Below are positions 12,002 to 23,019 of a stretch of 64,000 nt of DNA, in pieces. This DNA comes from Cercis canadensis. Lineage: Eukaryota > Streptophyta > Magnoliopsida > Fabales > Fabaceae. The translations under genes were made by a program, and so were the position numbers. Position 1 is the first letter of the stretch, and each line of letters opens with the position of its first letter. The DNA is taken from NCBI GenBank assembly GCA_003255065.1, contig QAOA01005876.1:13261-77260 (forward strand), written 5' to 3'. The notes under the pieces are model-generated. The model was not told the origin of the DNA. It did no database searches and saw only the letters and a program-made list of their open reading frames with translations.

Positions 12002-12112
12002 ATGGCTAACTCTTCCCAATGGGTAATCTTTTTCCTTCTCTTCTTTTCTGGCCTCATTTCGGTGATCACAAAACCATTCCCTCCATTTTCACACAATACA
12101 AATAGAGTGTAA
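12002..12112 (+). pseudogene. dirigent gene 5' stub (signal-peptide fragment)
   Basis: From about 11957 the sequence matches the 5' UTR and start of dirigent gene 1 (GATTGAATACCAG.. then CACCAACCATGGCTAA). The ATG at 12002 encodes MANSSQWVIFFLLFFSGLIS, the dirigent signal peptide. Similarity ends after codon 24 (about 12073), where repeat sequence homologous to 10155 takes over. The frame then stops at 12110-12112 after 36 codons. The remaining 170 residues of the dirigent domain are missing. Either the duplication breakpoint fell inside the gene or a later deletion removed the rest. A 36-residue secreted peptide could in principle be made, but there is no sign of selection for it. Confidence 0.85.
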
Positions 12113-12795
12113 ATTGTATTTATCCAAACCACCAGTAACCAAAAATAAAATAGCAAAAAAGTTACCCCACAAAACAAAAACAAAAACACATCATTCACGT
12201 GAAACCAAGTCAATACACACAAAATAATTTCACGTGAAGCTCACCATTCCAATTACCATTTAAAAGCCCCCAGTGTTGAAGCATAAAATGACTAATATAA
12301 ACATAGAATAGCATAAATTAAAATATAGTTCTCTATCATTCATTTAGCAGGTGATTATGATTCTAGTTTATAATCATCTATGCCTATCACTCACGATCAG
12401 AGGCTCTTATTTTATCTCATTCTACGGTCTCAAGGGTAATAATTTATTTGAATTGAATGACTTTATTGAATAGAAAACAAGAACTAAAATTAACAATTGC
12501 TATAAATAATATGGGAAGGGAATAAAAGCATACTCAAGCCCAAATTTTAATTTACAATTACCTCTACCTATATAAATAAAGTTGGGTCATAATATCAAGT
12601 TAGTATACAGATTACAAATTATTAGTTCACATGAAAATCACCATCAAATGACTATTTAAATAATTAGTAGAAAATGGACTAAGATAAATACAAAAGTCAC
12701 CAATCATCATCCAAATGACAAAACGGAAGCATAAATTAACTTATAGATCTCTTTCATTCGTTTTTCTGGTACATTGATTGCAATTTTAATGGTCT
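12075..12795. repeat. upstream duplication unit B (second copy)
   Basis: Contains the same two repeat blocks as 10145-11480, here almost adjacent (12075-12420 and 12450-12790). It begins exactly where the dirigent stub loses its similarity. It contains CACGTG-like elements near 12197 and 12231, but their meaning is not established. Confidence 0.7.
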
Positions 12796-13166
12796 TGTAT
12801 CTAAGTATCGGGTATTGTTTTTCATATTGACAACGTGCTTAGACATACAAAAAGACATATAAAATTGGTGTCATTTTCAGATTGGTTTATAATAATTTTT
12901 TAATAAAATTCTTAATTAACAGATATTAAATAAAATTGTCTCTTGTGTTTTCCTCATCTTTTTCCAATCATTTGAGGGCCTTAGAAAAAAGTCTCTGAAC
13001 AAGGCAACTTGCTGTGTTAGTTTAATTTGATACCATTTTGTTTATCAGAATACAATAAGCTTCCTTGTCTTCTTCCAATAATTTAGGCATCTTAGCAATA
13101 AAATGTATGAGTAATGCAACCCAGTACGTACCTTAGGTTAATTCGACGCCTTTGTGCATCTCACTC

Positions 13167-13174
13167 TATAAATA
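13167..13174 (+). promoter_or_regulatory. TATA box of dirigent gene 1
   Basis: TATAAATA lies 77 bp before the start codon. With initiation about 30 bp downstream, the 5' UTR would be about 45 bases. Confidence 0.65.
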
Positions 13175-13243
13175 AATCACTCCTATCACAATTCACTCCA
13201 CACTTGAATTGAATACCAGTTCCTTAGCCCTCCCTCACCCACC

Positions 13244-13870
13244 ATGGCTAAATCCTCCCAATTTGTCATCTTTTCCCTTCTCTTCTTTTCTGCCATCATT
13301 TCTGTGATCTCAGAAGATGAAAGTTTTATTCGCACTGTTGACCACGAATCACTGGGGTTGAAGAGAAAAAGGCATAGCCATTTGCATTTCTATTGGCATG
13401 ACAGGCTCAGTGGTAAAGACCCCACCTCTATCGGAGTTGCACGTCCAGACTCAAACCCATCTGCGGTCTTTGATTTTGGTTATTTGAATATTTTTGATAA
13501 CCCTATAACCGTAGGGCCTGAATTGGACTCAAAAATGCTGGGAAGATCTCAGGGATTCTATGCTGATTCATCACAATCGACAGAACCATTTCAGGTTCTA
13601 TTTTCAGCTATGAATATTGCCCTTAGCGTAGGGAAATATAATGGTAGCACCATCACAATATTGGGAAGGAACCCAATCATGTTGGGTGCAGTGAGAGAGA
13701 TGCCTTTGATCGGAGGCACAGGGCTTTTCAAGTTTGCTACGGGTTATGCTCATCTTAATTCTCACTGGTTCAATCCTGAAACAAGGGATGCTATAGTTGA
13801 ATATGATGTTTATGTTTGGCACTATGATGCTGCTACTGATGCTAAAGTCTCTTGTTCTACTACATATTAA
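13244..13870 (+). CDS. dirigent protein (gene 1)
   Basis: Intronless gene for 208 residues. Dirigent proteins are secreted, usually trimeric beta-barrels without oxidase activity of their own; they steer coupling of phenoxy radicals such as those of coniferyl alcohol into lignans or related products. Residues 1-23 form a signal peptide. The domain follows with HLHFYWHD (46-53), DNPITVGP (85-92), GRSQGFYA (100-107), the glycosylation sequon NGS in KYNGST (131-136), REMPLIGGTG (151-160) and DVYVWHY (188-194). This set fits the DIR-b/d type, often annotated as disease resistance response protein 206-like or DIR22-like. The ATG is the first in frame, lies after a TATA box and matches its two paralogues. 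After the usual family end at HY194 there is a 14-residue tail containing one Cys, shared with gene 2 but not gene 3. The exact product and stereochemistry cannot be told from sequence. Confidence 0.95.
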   Translation: MAKSSQFVIFSLLFFSAIISVISEDESFIRTVDHESLGLKRKRHSHLHFYWHDRLSGKDPTSIGVARPDSNPSAVFDFGYLNIFDNPITVGPELDSKMLGRSQGFYADSSQSTEPFQVLFSAMNIALSVGKYNGSTITILGRNPIMLGAVREMPLIGGTGLFKFATGYAHLNSHWFNPETRDAIVEYDVYVWHYDAATDAKVSCSTTY

Positions 13871-14845
13871 GGTTTCTTGCTCTAACTTATGTGCCTTAGG
13901 TACTTAGTAGTGCTTTGATCAGAGAAGTGAGAACAGGTGGGATTTGCTTTCCTCTTTGTGTCTTCATGTATGTATGGTGTACTTGTGACTTTCTGGAGAG
14001 AGGTGGTGGTGTATTTGAGATATATATTAATGAAAAATACCTTGTACTTTATCATGGCATGGTGTAGCTCTCAGTTATCATTTAGTTTCCTTTAAACTGA
14101 TAGATATTTTAGCTGGGAATATAGCACAATAGATTCTAACCTAGGACCTCAAACTTAAACTTTTTAGGGAGATCCATGCCTTGCTTATGCTATATGTGCT
14201 TATGTTCTTCAATAATTTTATTATTCCTGTTTGTGCTGGCCTTTATCTTGGAAAAAAATTTGGAAAAATAAATTGGAAGTTTGAGAAGATGAATAAAAGA
14301 CCATTTGGTTCATCTACCATGCAAATGTATAAAAATATCCTTCGAATTATGTTATTATTCTTTTTATATTGAAATATAATAATTACATACTAAGCACAAT
14401 AATTATATATATTAACATAATAATTACATAGCTTAAAGGACATTATGTTAATTTTCAGGTATATAAACCAAATAGTATATTTAGCCAAAAATTCAAACAT
14501 CTTCATCATTTCCCCTAACTTCTTTCCCTACTCAATTTCCCAAACAAATGGTTATTGTTACGTAGAGGAAGGAGAGAAGGGAAAAGATGACCAAGATGAA
14601 GAGAAATCCCACTGCCACCAAAAATCACGTAATTGTTTGCGTAGAGTTCATGGAGTTTTATTGCTGACACAGAAACACGGCGTGGGAAAGTCCAATGATT
14701 TTTACACACTCTATATAGGATGTAGTGTATAATTTTGAGCTGTATAAAAAGAATTTAACTTAATCCATTTGCAATTTAGGTGGATTTAATTAAAGCTTGA
14801 CATTCCTATTTAGGAAGAGTATTAAATGTAAAAGTAACTAATCTA
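13871..14845 (+). other. 3' UTR and 3' flank of dirigent gene 1
   Basis: 13871-14030 matches the displaced 3' flank of gene 2 at 31392-31550, which shows that this sequence is part of the dirigent duplication unit. About 14040-14150 and 14620-14845 match 32720-32830 and 32850-33080. The block 14150-14620 is extra in this copy and its origin is not clear. No other gene is seen. Confidence 0.7.
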
Positions 14846-14854
14846 TAAATAGTA
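14846..14854 (+). other. 9-bp target-site duplication, left
   Basis: TAAATAGTA, identical to 21570-21578. The unoccupied paralogous site at 33078-33086 differs by one base. Confidence 0.9.
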
Positions 14855-16428
14855 GAGTAAACCTACATTTTGGTCTTCGAAAGATTTGAGATTAAACAAA
14901 ATAATGCTTGAAAGATACAAAACAACAAAATGATCCTTAAAAGATGCAACATCCATAATAAAATGGTCATTCGTTAGTGATGAAAGTGCTGACGTGTCAC
15001 CATTAAATACTTATGTGGCATGTTAGGAACTAAAGTGGCATTCTAAATTGCCATGTGGGCTGCTAACATGGATAAATAAAGAGGAAAAAAATAATAATTG
15101 GGCACACTTCATGAAGCGGTGCTGTTTCATCAACCCATCTGATTTGGTAGTACTCTTCTTCCTCCCTTGCTCTGAAGTCTACTTTGAGAACCCTAACCCC
15201 ATCCTCCAAATCACCCAAAAAGCTTGTGGTGAAGAACCTCGCTGGTGAAGAACCTTTTTGCACAAAATCAGAACAAGTCTAAAATTTTACCTATTTTCTT
15301 GGTGGGGTAAGCTTTGGTTCCACTTCCGCACATTCTTCTTCTCTTTCTTGCCTCATTGGAAGCTTTCTCTCTTGCAATTTAACGTATGCTTGGTATTCCA
15401 GTCTTCTCTCTCTCCATGATAAATGTGTTTGTGTTTAAGTTTTTTTTTTTTTTCTGTATTTCCCTTAAGTTTAATTTTCAAATAGACCAAAAAAGAACAA
15501 AGAGATCTGGGTTTGTTGGATGCTAAATACAGATTTAACATTTTGCCCCTTTTAATTTTGCCCCAAATATTTAATTTCTCTCTTGCAATTCAGCATACGC
15601 TTGCTGATTCAAATGTTGGTGCTCCTGGGTCTAATTGTTATTGGTCCCTATTCGATTATCTATATTATGATACCGTCTATAATGCTTCTAAATCCCTAGA
15701 TGGTTCTAAACCCAATTCTGTGAGGAGGTTGATAAAGGAGGACATTAAAAGATGGCAATCGAAAGCTCGATCTGAGTTGTATGTTTTGTTTCTGTAAAGA
15801 GACTTGGGATTTGCACTCTGCCTTGAGCTCCTTCTATCTAACGCAAGTTTTCATCATTATATTAGCAATTCCTTCTTTGTGAGCTTCTTTGTGGCTGTCT
15901 TGTTGTAGAAAAAAGAGTAAATCTACATTTTGGTCCTCTGGTCTTTATTAATTGTGCTTGTAAATAATTATTGTGGTTACTGTCTTGAAGCAAAGGTTGT
16001 TAACCATTCATGGGATTTCAAGAGATCTGTTATTTTTTGGTGAATTGATAACTGAATTGGTGCTAAATTTGCTTCTTCTTTTTCCCTTCGAGTTGTTTTT
16101 GAATTATATTCTTGTTGCTTCACTCTGGCGTCATCAAAACTGCATCTGGAATTTATAAATTGTTCTAAGCCAGTTTCATGCATTTAGTTGCTCCTTAAAC
16201 TGTGATTAATGTATGTTGGATCATCAAAGTCTGCATCTGCTGCCTAATTGGGCATACTCTTGACAACATGCAAGACACAAATTCTATGGTTTGCCAATAT
16301 TGTTAACTTTTGCAATTATATTTCATAATTTATTAATTGTGCTTGTGAATAATTATTGTGGTTACAATCTTGAAGCAAAGGTTGTTAACCATTCATGGGA
16401 TTTCAAGAGATCTGTTATTTTTTGGTGA
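14855..16428 (+). repeat. left terminal inverted repeat of the Mutator-like element
   Basis: It matches the reverse complement of 19985-21569 over its whole length with scattered substitutions and small gaps. A second copy of the terminal motif (GAGTAAATCTACATTTTGGTC-like) lies inside the arm at 15916, and about 120 bp near 15945-16065 recur at 16325-16428. The arm was therefore itself built by duplication. Confidence 0.88.
15588..15797 (+). other. open frame conserved in both arms of the Mutator-like element
   Basis: The stretch encoding SNVGAPGSNCYWSLFDYLYY and onward to SELYVLFL is present in both arms (minus-strand partner 20616-20819). Most changes between the arms keep the frame, with about a dozen amino-acid differences and a small indel. 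It ends in a stop at the same place in both. It may be a fragment of a host exon captured into the inverted repeat, but I do not recognise the family and cannot say it is translated. Confidence 0.35.
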
Positions 16429-18100
16429 ATTGATAATTGAACTGGTGCTAAATTTGCTTCTTCTTTAAGAACATTGTCGTTTCATTAAGAACCATACTTA
16501 GAATTGTCATGTAAACATTTCACAGTAACGGTCTTTGTGTACAAATCCATTAAGCTTCCCAAACAAAAACTTAACTATGGACTTATTTGATATAGGGAGT
16601 GAAGATTCAGAAACTCCAGTAATACAAAAGATATTTCAAAGACTTATTTTTTTGAGAACCAAAATGACATTTTACTCTATTTTCAAACATTCCTCATTTT
16701 TCTTCTAACATGTACTGAAGTGGATGTTAAAGTAATTTGCTTTCCACATTTTCACTTTATCTACCACGCACACCCTTAATGTTGCTGTTGCCATCACAAA
16801 CAACAACTACTCTGCTCCCCAATATACATCCTGGTGCCTAAGTAACCATAGACTAAAGCACCAGCAGATCTATATCAGAAGGACGTGCTGACATTTTAAA
16901 CTGGAAGATCAATCAACATCACTTCAACAAAGTGCAAAGTTATTAACAATAAATTCACATAAAGGACCTCTTAGACTGAACCTACAGAATAAAATAGTAA
17001 CTCCATAGAATAATAGATTGATCACTTCATTATACTTACTCATGTAGAAGAAAACTTATGTTCTTCACTTTTCTGTTTCTCTTTATTCTCAAACTCCTCC
17101 CACCATTATTCCCTCTCTTGTATTTCCTCTCATTATCTACACATAACAAAGAGAGACCCTCAGAAGTAAGGCAAAAGGGGGAAGGGTTAGTATCAAGAAT
17201 AGTAAATAAGGCAATGAACCAGAAGAAAGTAGCTTAATCTGACCCACACTGATCATATATGGCTGGAGAAAGTACATTTCTTGAACAGACCCAGTTCTTG
17301 TATTGCACCTTTTGTTGTTTAATTCCAAAATGAAGCTTGGCATGGGAAATACAGATCAAGACAGTAGTAGATTATTGATATTTTCTTGGAAGGGGCACAA
17401 ATTTAGCTGGTAAAAGGATTCTTCAAGCTACCAAGCAATAAGAACCTCTCATGCCACACAAGGACCTGTCTCATAAACATTGTAGAATTGATATCAAGTC
17501 AATATTTTTCAGCCCAAGGCTATAGATAAGAGCCACCCCTAAAATTATTAAGTTGAATGTGGTGTCATGGGGTGATGAATTTCAACTAACATCTAGCTAA
17601 AACCAAGAATACAACAGCTCTCTTTGCACAATGCGGATTAGGATTACACACAGTCTTAGTACTGGAGAGTGATTACCATGGCTAGGTATTGATTGTTTCT
17701 ACTATCTACTTCAAATGAGTGCATAAAACCAGAAATATAATCAACATTAACTTCACCGACCTAGAAGGCTAGAATACACATAATAACATACCATACCTCA
17801 AAGCTCTACTTGCATTATTAATACAATAACAAAGAGAAAACATGGGAAAGCAAAAATAAGTATCACTGCACATCAAGATCAAGGAATCTCGTTGAAACAT
17901 GTTGGTCATGACTGAGAGACCATTAACTAAACCGACCAAATAAAACATAATCTTATATGATAAAATGTTTTTCTCTAACTATATATCACCAGTCAGCACT
18001 CAGCGGTAGCAAGCTTTTCTTGATACTAACAGATAAGTAATTTCATTACAGCCGTAACATGAGGCATATTGAAAGAAAGCAAGAAACAAGCGTTCAGAGC
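16429..18100. other. internal region of the Mutator-like element, no gene recognised
   Basis: Single-copy sequence within this window, lying on the 3' side of the captured gene. It has no convincing open frame and may be captured 3' flanking DNA of the donor gene. Confidence 0.5.
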
Positions 18101-18103
18101 TCT

Positions 18104-19600
18104 TCACCCAGTTGGAGGGACCTCTCCCCCCATTATCCTCCATGGTCCACCATAAAACTTTGGTTTCATGAGAGGCACAGCTTCCCCAGGGTGTTCTTCC
18201 CAGTACTTTTCCTGTGAAATTGTAACATACACTTTCTTAAATTAGTTCTTTGACAATTGGTTCTACTAGAACTTTAAACTAAGTTTCCATGATATTCTAA
18301 TATGTAGTAGACAATATGCACAAGTGAATGGCAACATGCTCTAATAAAAATTCAGCAATCATTACTGCAATTTTGTTATGAAATGGTTGAGTCTAATTTT
18401 TTAGCTTGCTTAGCGCAGCCCTTAACAAAGGAAAAAAAAATATATAAAATTTATGTTATCTGCCTACATGAATCAAAAGACTAAGAGACATGATTTCAAC
18501 CCATTTTTGGCATGTCTAATTTGTCAGATCAAAATAATCTACCCTGGAAGCAGAGAAAAAGGATGCAATGGTAATAACAACTATAACTACAAGACTCAAG
18601 CCAATGCAAATGTGTAGCCTATGCCATAAGAGCATGAATTCATCACAATAATATTATTGAAATGCCTTATAATCTATTGAAGTCACTACCAAACTTTTAA
18701 ACAGTTCTATATATCTCATGGAACACCATATTGAAGCAGGAAATAAAACCCACAATTTGCACTGAAACAATGTGAGCAATCTTGAATAAAATCATAGACA
18801 CTCAGAGAATTTCTAACTATTCCTTCATCAATCAATCTTAACTATACCAGTATCTCTCTAATCATTATTATTCTTCAAACAATCCTATAACACCACAAAG
18901 GACAAATCTACAGTACAAACCAACCGAGTCCATAAACAACATGCAAAATTTGGCAAAAAGTTCCATACTTTCTCCTTCCAAATCTCTAATACAAGCATGA
19001 AAACTCCTGGGTCGTGGCTAATAATGGTCTCAGAGATCAATAAAGAAGAAAAAAAATTGATCAACGAGATTAAACCCAAAATGAAATTGAAAAGAATAGC
19101 AAACAAGAAACAACCTTGTAAAGTTGCTCAGTGATAGCAGCACCAACGACTCCGGTATAGAAAGCAGCAATATAAATGGTAACCAAAGGGGTACAGGTTT
19201 TGGGTCTCCGGTAAGGGTCTACCATGTCCCAGAGAATGGTTCTCTACCACTTTGTGTACAAATAGTCTGCATACTTTCTCCAGATATAGCAAGCCATTTC
19301 CCTAGCCTCTCTTTGTTACTGGAAATGGGTATTCAAATTTTCAATTACATTTTATAGAGAAAGAGAGAGGTGATAGTGGAATCGGCTTGAAATGTAAAGG
19401 GACTTACATGAGAGCAAAGAAGAAAACCGTAAAACAGGGTTCTTTGTGTCTCCTCTTCCTTGGAATTGTGTATTTAGCAACAATCTGATGATACAGAAAA
19501 CAGAGATATGGGAAGAAATTACAGTAACCTCTTCCTCACTCAGTCTGGGTACGCCAGAGAAGACGGTGGTTGCTGCCGCTTAGGGAGGCGCTGATCGTTG
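18104..19600 (-). pseudogene. captured small membrane-protein gene inside the Mutator-like element
   Basis: On the minus strand three exons can be modelled. An untranslated exon runs from about 19600 to 19408 (donor GTAAGT). Exon 2 is 19318-19115 (acceptor TTTCCAG, ATG at 19297-19295, donor GTTGTT). Exon 3 is 18211-18104 (acceptor TTTCACAG). The frame holds across the last intron and gives 96 codons with one hydrophobic segment (PLVTIYIAAFYTGVVGAAI) followed by TEQLYKEKYWEEHPGEAVPL. Codon 18 is TAG (plus 19244-19246), in frame with the rest, so the copy is interrupted; an internal ATG at codon 25 could still give about 72 residues. The sequence looks like a conserved small plant membrane protein, perhaps mitochondrial, whose family name I cannot give with confidence. 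Retained introns mean capture at the DNA level. Confidence 0.75.
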
Positions 19601-19984
19601 CGTTGTGACTAAGTGCTCAGCATCAACAATGGATTGGGCCAAATAATGATTAGTTGCTCTCGTGGGCCTTGTGGCTTGTTTTGATTCATTGGGAATTTGG
19701 CATTGCGCCACCAAAAGAACAATATTTACCTAAAATTAGCCGATGGACAATTTTATGATACTTGAAAGGCATATTATGTTTATGTAAAAATAAGAGAGTA
19801 TTTGACTTTTTTTTCATGAAGGGTAAGATAAATGCTATTAAGTAATGACAAATGCTAAATCATCGATGCAAGCCCCACAAACTATGTAATAAGGGTAAGA
19901 TAAATGCTATTAAGTAAAGAACATGGTATGAAAGACAAGTTAACCAATTCTCATAAAATTTCATCAATGGTTAACCACCTCTAC

Positions 19985-21569
19985 TTCACCAAAAAATAAC
20001 AGATCTCTGGAAATCTCATGAATGGTTAACAACCTTTGCTTCAAGACAGTAACCACAAGAATTATTCACAAGCACAATTAATAAATTATGAAATATAATT
20101 GCAAAAGTTAACAATATTGGTAAACCATAGAATTTGTGTCTTGCGTGTTGTCAAGAGTATGCCCAATTAGGCAATAGATGCAGACTTTGATGATCCAACA
20201 TATATTAATCACAGTTTAAGGAGCAACTAAATGCATGAAACTGGCTTAGGACATTTTATAAATTTCAGATGCAGTTTTGATGATGCTAGAGCAAAGCAAC
20301 AAGAATATAATTCAAAAACAACAACTCAAAGGGAAAAAGAAGAAGCAAATTTAGCACCAGTTCAGTTATCAATTCACCAAAAAAAAAAGATATCTTGAAA
20401 TCCTATGAATGGTTAACAACCTTTGCTTCAAGACAGTAACCACAATAATTATTCACAAGCACAATTAATAAAGACCATACCAAAATGTATGTTTACTCTT
20501 TTTTCTACAACAAGACAGCCACAAAGAAGCTCACAGAGAAGGAATTGCTAATATAATGATGAAAACTCATGTTAGGTAGAAGGCACTCAAGGCAGAGTGC
20601 AAATCTCAAGTCTCTTTACAGAAACAAAACACACAACTCAGATCGAGTTTTCTCCAATTGCCATCTTTTATTGTCCTCCTTTATCAACCTCCTCACAGAA
20701 TTGGGTTCAGAACCATCTGGGGATTTAGAAGCATTATAGATGGTATCATAATATAGATCATCGAATAAGGACCAATAACAATTAGACCTAGAAGCACCAA
20801 CATCTGAATCAACAAGCATATGCGGAATTGTAAGAGAGAAATTAAATATTTAGGGCAAAATTAAAAGGGGCACAATGTTAAATTTGTATTTAGCATCCAA
20901 CAAACCCATATCTCTTTGTTCTTTTTTGGTCTATTTGAAAATTAAACTTGAGGAAAAAAAAAAAACCACTTAAACACAAACACATTCATCATGGAGAGAG
21001 AGAAGACTAAAATACCAAGCATACGTTAAATTGCAAGAGAGAAAGCTTCCAATGAGGCAAGAAAGAGAAGAAGAACGTGCAGAAGTGGAACCAAAGCTTA
21101 CCCCACCAAGATAATAGGTAAAATTTCAGACTTGTTCTAATTTTGTGCAAAAAGGTTCTTTACTAGCGAGGTTGGCAAACAGCAAGGTTCTTCACCGCAA
21201 GCTTTTCGGGTGATTTGGAGGATGGGGGTTAGGGTTCACAAAATAGACTTCAGAGCAAGGGAGGAAGAAGAGTACTACCAAATCAGATGGGTTGATGAAA
21301 CGGCACCACTTCATGAAGTGTGCCCAATTATTATTATTTTCCTCTTATTTATCCACGTCAGCAGCCCACATGGCAATTTAGAATGCCACTTCAGTTCCTA
21401 ACGTGCCACATAAGCATTTAACGGTGACACGTCAGCATTTTTGTCACTAATGGATGACCATTTTATTATAGATGTTGCATCTTTTAGGGATCATTTTGTT
21501 GTTTTGTATCTTTCAGGGATTATTTTGTCTAATATCAAATCTTTCGAAGACAAAAATATAAGTTTACTC
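19985..21569 (-). repeat. right terminal inverted repeat of the Mutator-like element
   Basis: Inverted copy of 14855-16428. It carries the same internal second terminal motif (GTTTACTC at 20491-20498) and the minus-strand partner of the arm open frame (20616-20819). Confidence 0.88.
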
Positions 21570-21578
21570 TAAATAGTA
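21570..21578 (+). other. 9-bp target-site duplication, right
   Basis: TAAATAGTA, identical to 14846-14854. Confidence 0.9.
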
Positions 21579-22500
21579 TTACTTGGGAAAGAATTTCAAA
21601 TGGCAGTATACTAAACTAATCTGAAAATGAGTCACAAAACTACAAACAAGTTCTTTATCCAAAGAACTAAAGCTTAAATTTGATCTATCACTAGTACTGT
21701 AAAATTTTATGCACTATCACTGAACAAAAATTTGCTAAATTCACATTCGATTGAAGTTTTAAGCCTATAAAAGTGAAATATCCAAATTCCCAACATTTGA
21801 AAATACTCACTAAACTGAACATTCAAAAGAACATAAATCTTGACTTAATCATAAAGGGGTTGGTGCAGTAAGCTCAATACTAATTTTTATAAGCTGGTGT
21901 GCTTGATGATATTCGTGATATTGCTCTGCGGTCCATGGCAAGTTTGCATGCATCGTACACTTCCAGAAGGAAATTTTTAGGCAAAGATAATACGTGCTGC
22001 TATCAAGGATGATGAGGTGATAGTACACTTCCAGAAGGGGATTTTTAGGCTCTTATAGGCTTCAGAAGTATTACTCACACTAGATGCATAAAAGTGGGTC
22101 CTACCTGTAAAGGTCATATGTGTGGAACCCATTTCATGTGTTTATGATAATTATACACCCAAAATACTGAAGTATTTCTCCCCCAAAGGTGCAGCTTCAT
22201 TTGCTTGTTATAGTAGCTAATTTTTTGTGTTTTCTTTCTCTTACACGTAAAAATAATAGTACTAATAAATAAATAAATAATCTTAACCATGAGGCTCATA
22301 AATTAATGTAACATTCCAGCACATGATCACGTATGGAAATTACCAACTAACGACCATTTAAGTGAAGGGACTATCACATCTTAAAAAATAAAAAATCTTA
22401 ACCATATATGTGGTTGCGTGTATTACTGAATGTGATTGTGGTAACAGTTCATATTATGGAAGCATTTTTAGTATAAAGATTGCAGATTAAGTCAAAGAAG
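21579..22500. other. continuation of the dirigent gene 1 3' flank, then intergenic DNA
   Basis: 21579-21830 matches 33087-33310 in the flank of dirigent gene 2, as expected if the Mutator-like element split one duplicated unit. From about 21840 to 22500 no gene is seen. Confidence 0.65.
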
Positions 22501-22559
22501 AGTTGTGAGATAGGCATATTTGGACTAGATGCAAGAAGGGGATATTCAAGTTAGATGCA

Positions 22560-22860
22560 CAATATTCACTGCAGATATTGGAGGAATATAAGAAGACGAA
22601 AGAAAAGTCTGAGGATGTTGGCATGTTGCTGCTATTGCTAGAGATGATTTGCGAGATGATGGTTGAATGGTCTCATGGCTGAGGAAGGTAAAGATGATCT
22701 TAATGTTTGTTGGCTTATGGATTCTGCATGCTCATATCGTGTGTTCAAAGAGAAGGAATTTTTTTCAAGCTTTGATACTTGTGCTGGTGGAGCCGGAGCC
22801 ATTAACATAGCTAGTGGTTATGAACTAAATATTGTTAGAAAATGTATTCTGTTCCAGCTG
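22560..22860 (+). pseudogene. copia gag-protease relic
   Basis: Two frames together recall the gag end and protease start of a copia element. KKTKEKSEDVG, then after a frameshift an AAIARDDLRDDG stretch and a stop, then DLNVCWLMDSACSYR (the DSA motif replaces the usual DSG) and FFSSFDTC. Similarity ends near 22850. No LTR or other domain is seen near it, so this is an isolated fragment. Confidence 0.6.
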
Positions 22861-22974
22861 ACTTCATCGTCGAAGAGGCTACCAGAGCGCCAGCTCTTCC
22901 CCCACTGACGGGTGTTTCTGCTACTTGCACAAAGCCAACGACAAAATGCATTGATTCGTTCAAAACTAGCAAAT

Positions 22975-22976
<2 letters not shown>

Positions 22977-23014
<38 letters not shown>
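22977..23014. repeat. (AT)n microsatellite
   Basis: An uninterrupted AT dinucleotide tract of about 36 bases. Confidence 0.95.
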
Positions 23015-23017
<3 letters not shown>

Positions 23018-23019
23018 AT

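Larger units (their letters stand above)
14855..21569. mobile_element. Mutator-like (Pack-MULE type) element with 1.6-kb terminal inverted repeats
   Basis: A 6715-bp element starts GAGTAAAC and ends GTTTACTC. It is flanked by an exact 9-bp direct repeat TAAATAGTA (14846-14854 and 21570-21578). Its arms 14855-16428 and 19985-21569 are long inverted copies of each other. The paralogous locus downstream of dirigent gene 2 has the uninterrupted site (TAAATAATA at 33078-33086) with matching flanks on both sides, which confirms insertion and both ends. A 9-bp duplication with long inverted repeats is the hallmark of Mutator-like elements. No transposase is visible, so it is non-autonomous. The internal 3.5 kb carries a host gene copy with introns and a premature stop, which makes it a Pack-MULE candidate. 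Confidence 0.9.

Noticed and set aside
11962..12222. Minus-strand open frame overlapping the dirigent stub
   Set aside because: It is antisense to the stub and runs on into repeat DNA; the plus strand explains the sequence.
14181..14732. Short open frames in the 3' flank of dirigent gene 1
   Set aside because: No motif or family resemblance, and the paralogous flank of gene 2 lacks the segment.
22977..23014. AT dinucleotide tracts (also near 31540, 46089 and 46268) as regulatory or origin sites
   Set aside because: Ordinary microsatellites in AT-rich plant DNA; nothing ties them to a function.
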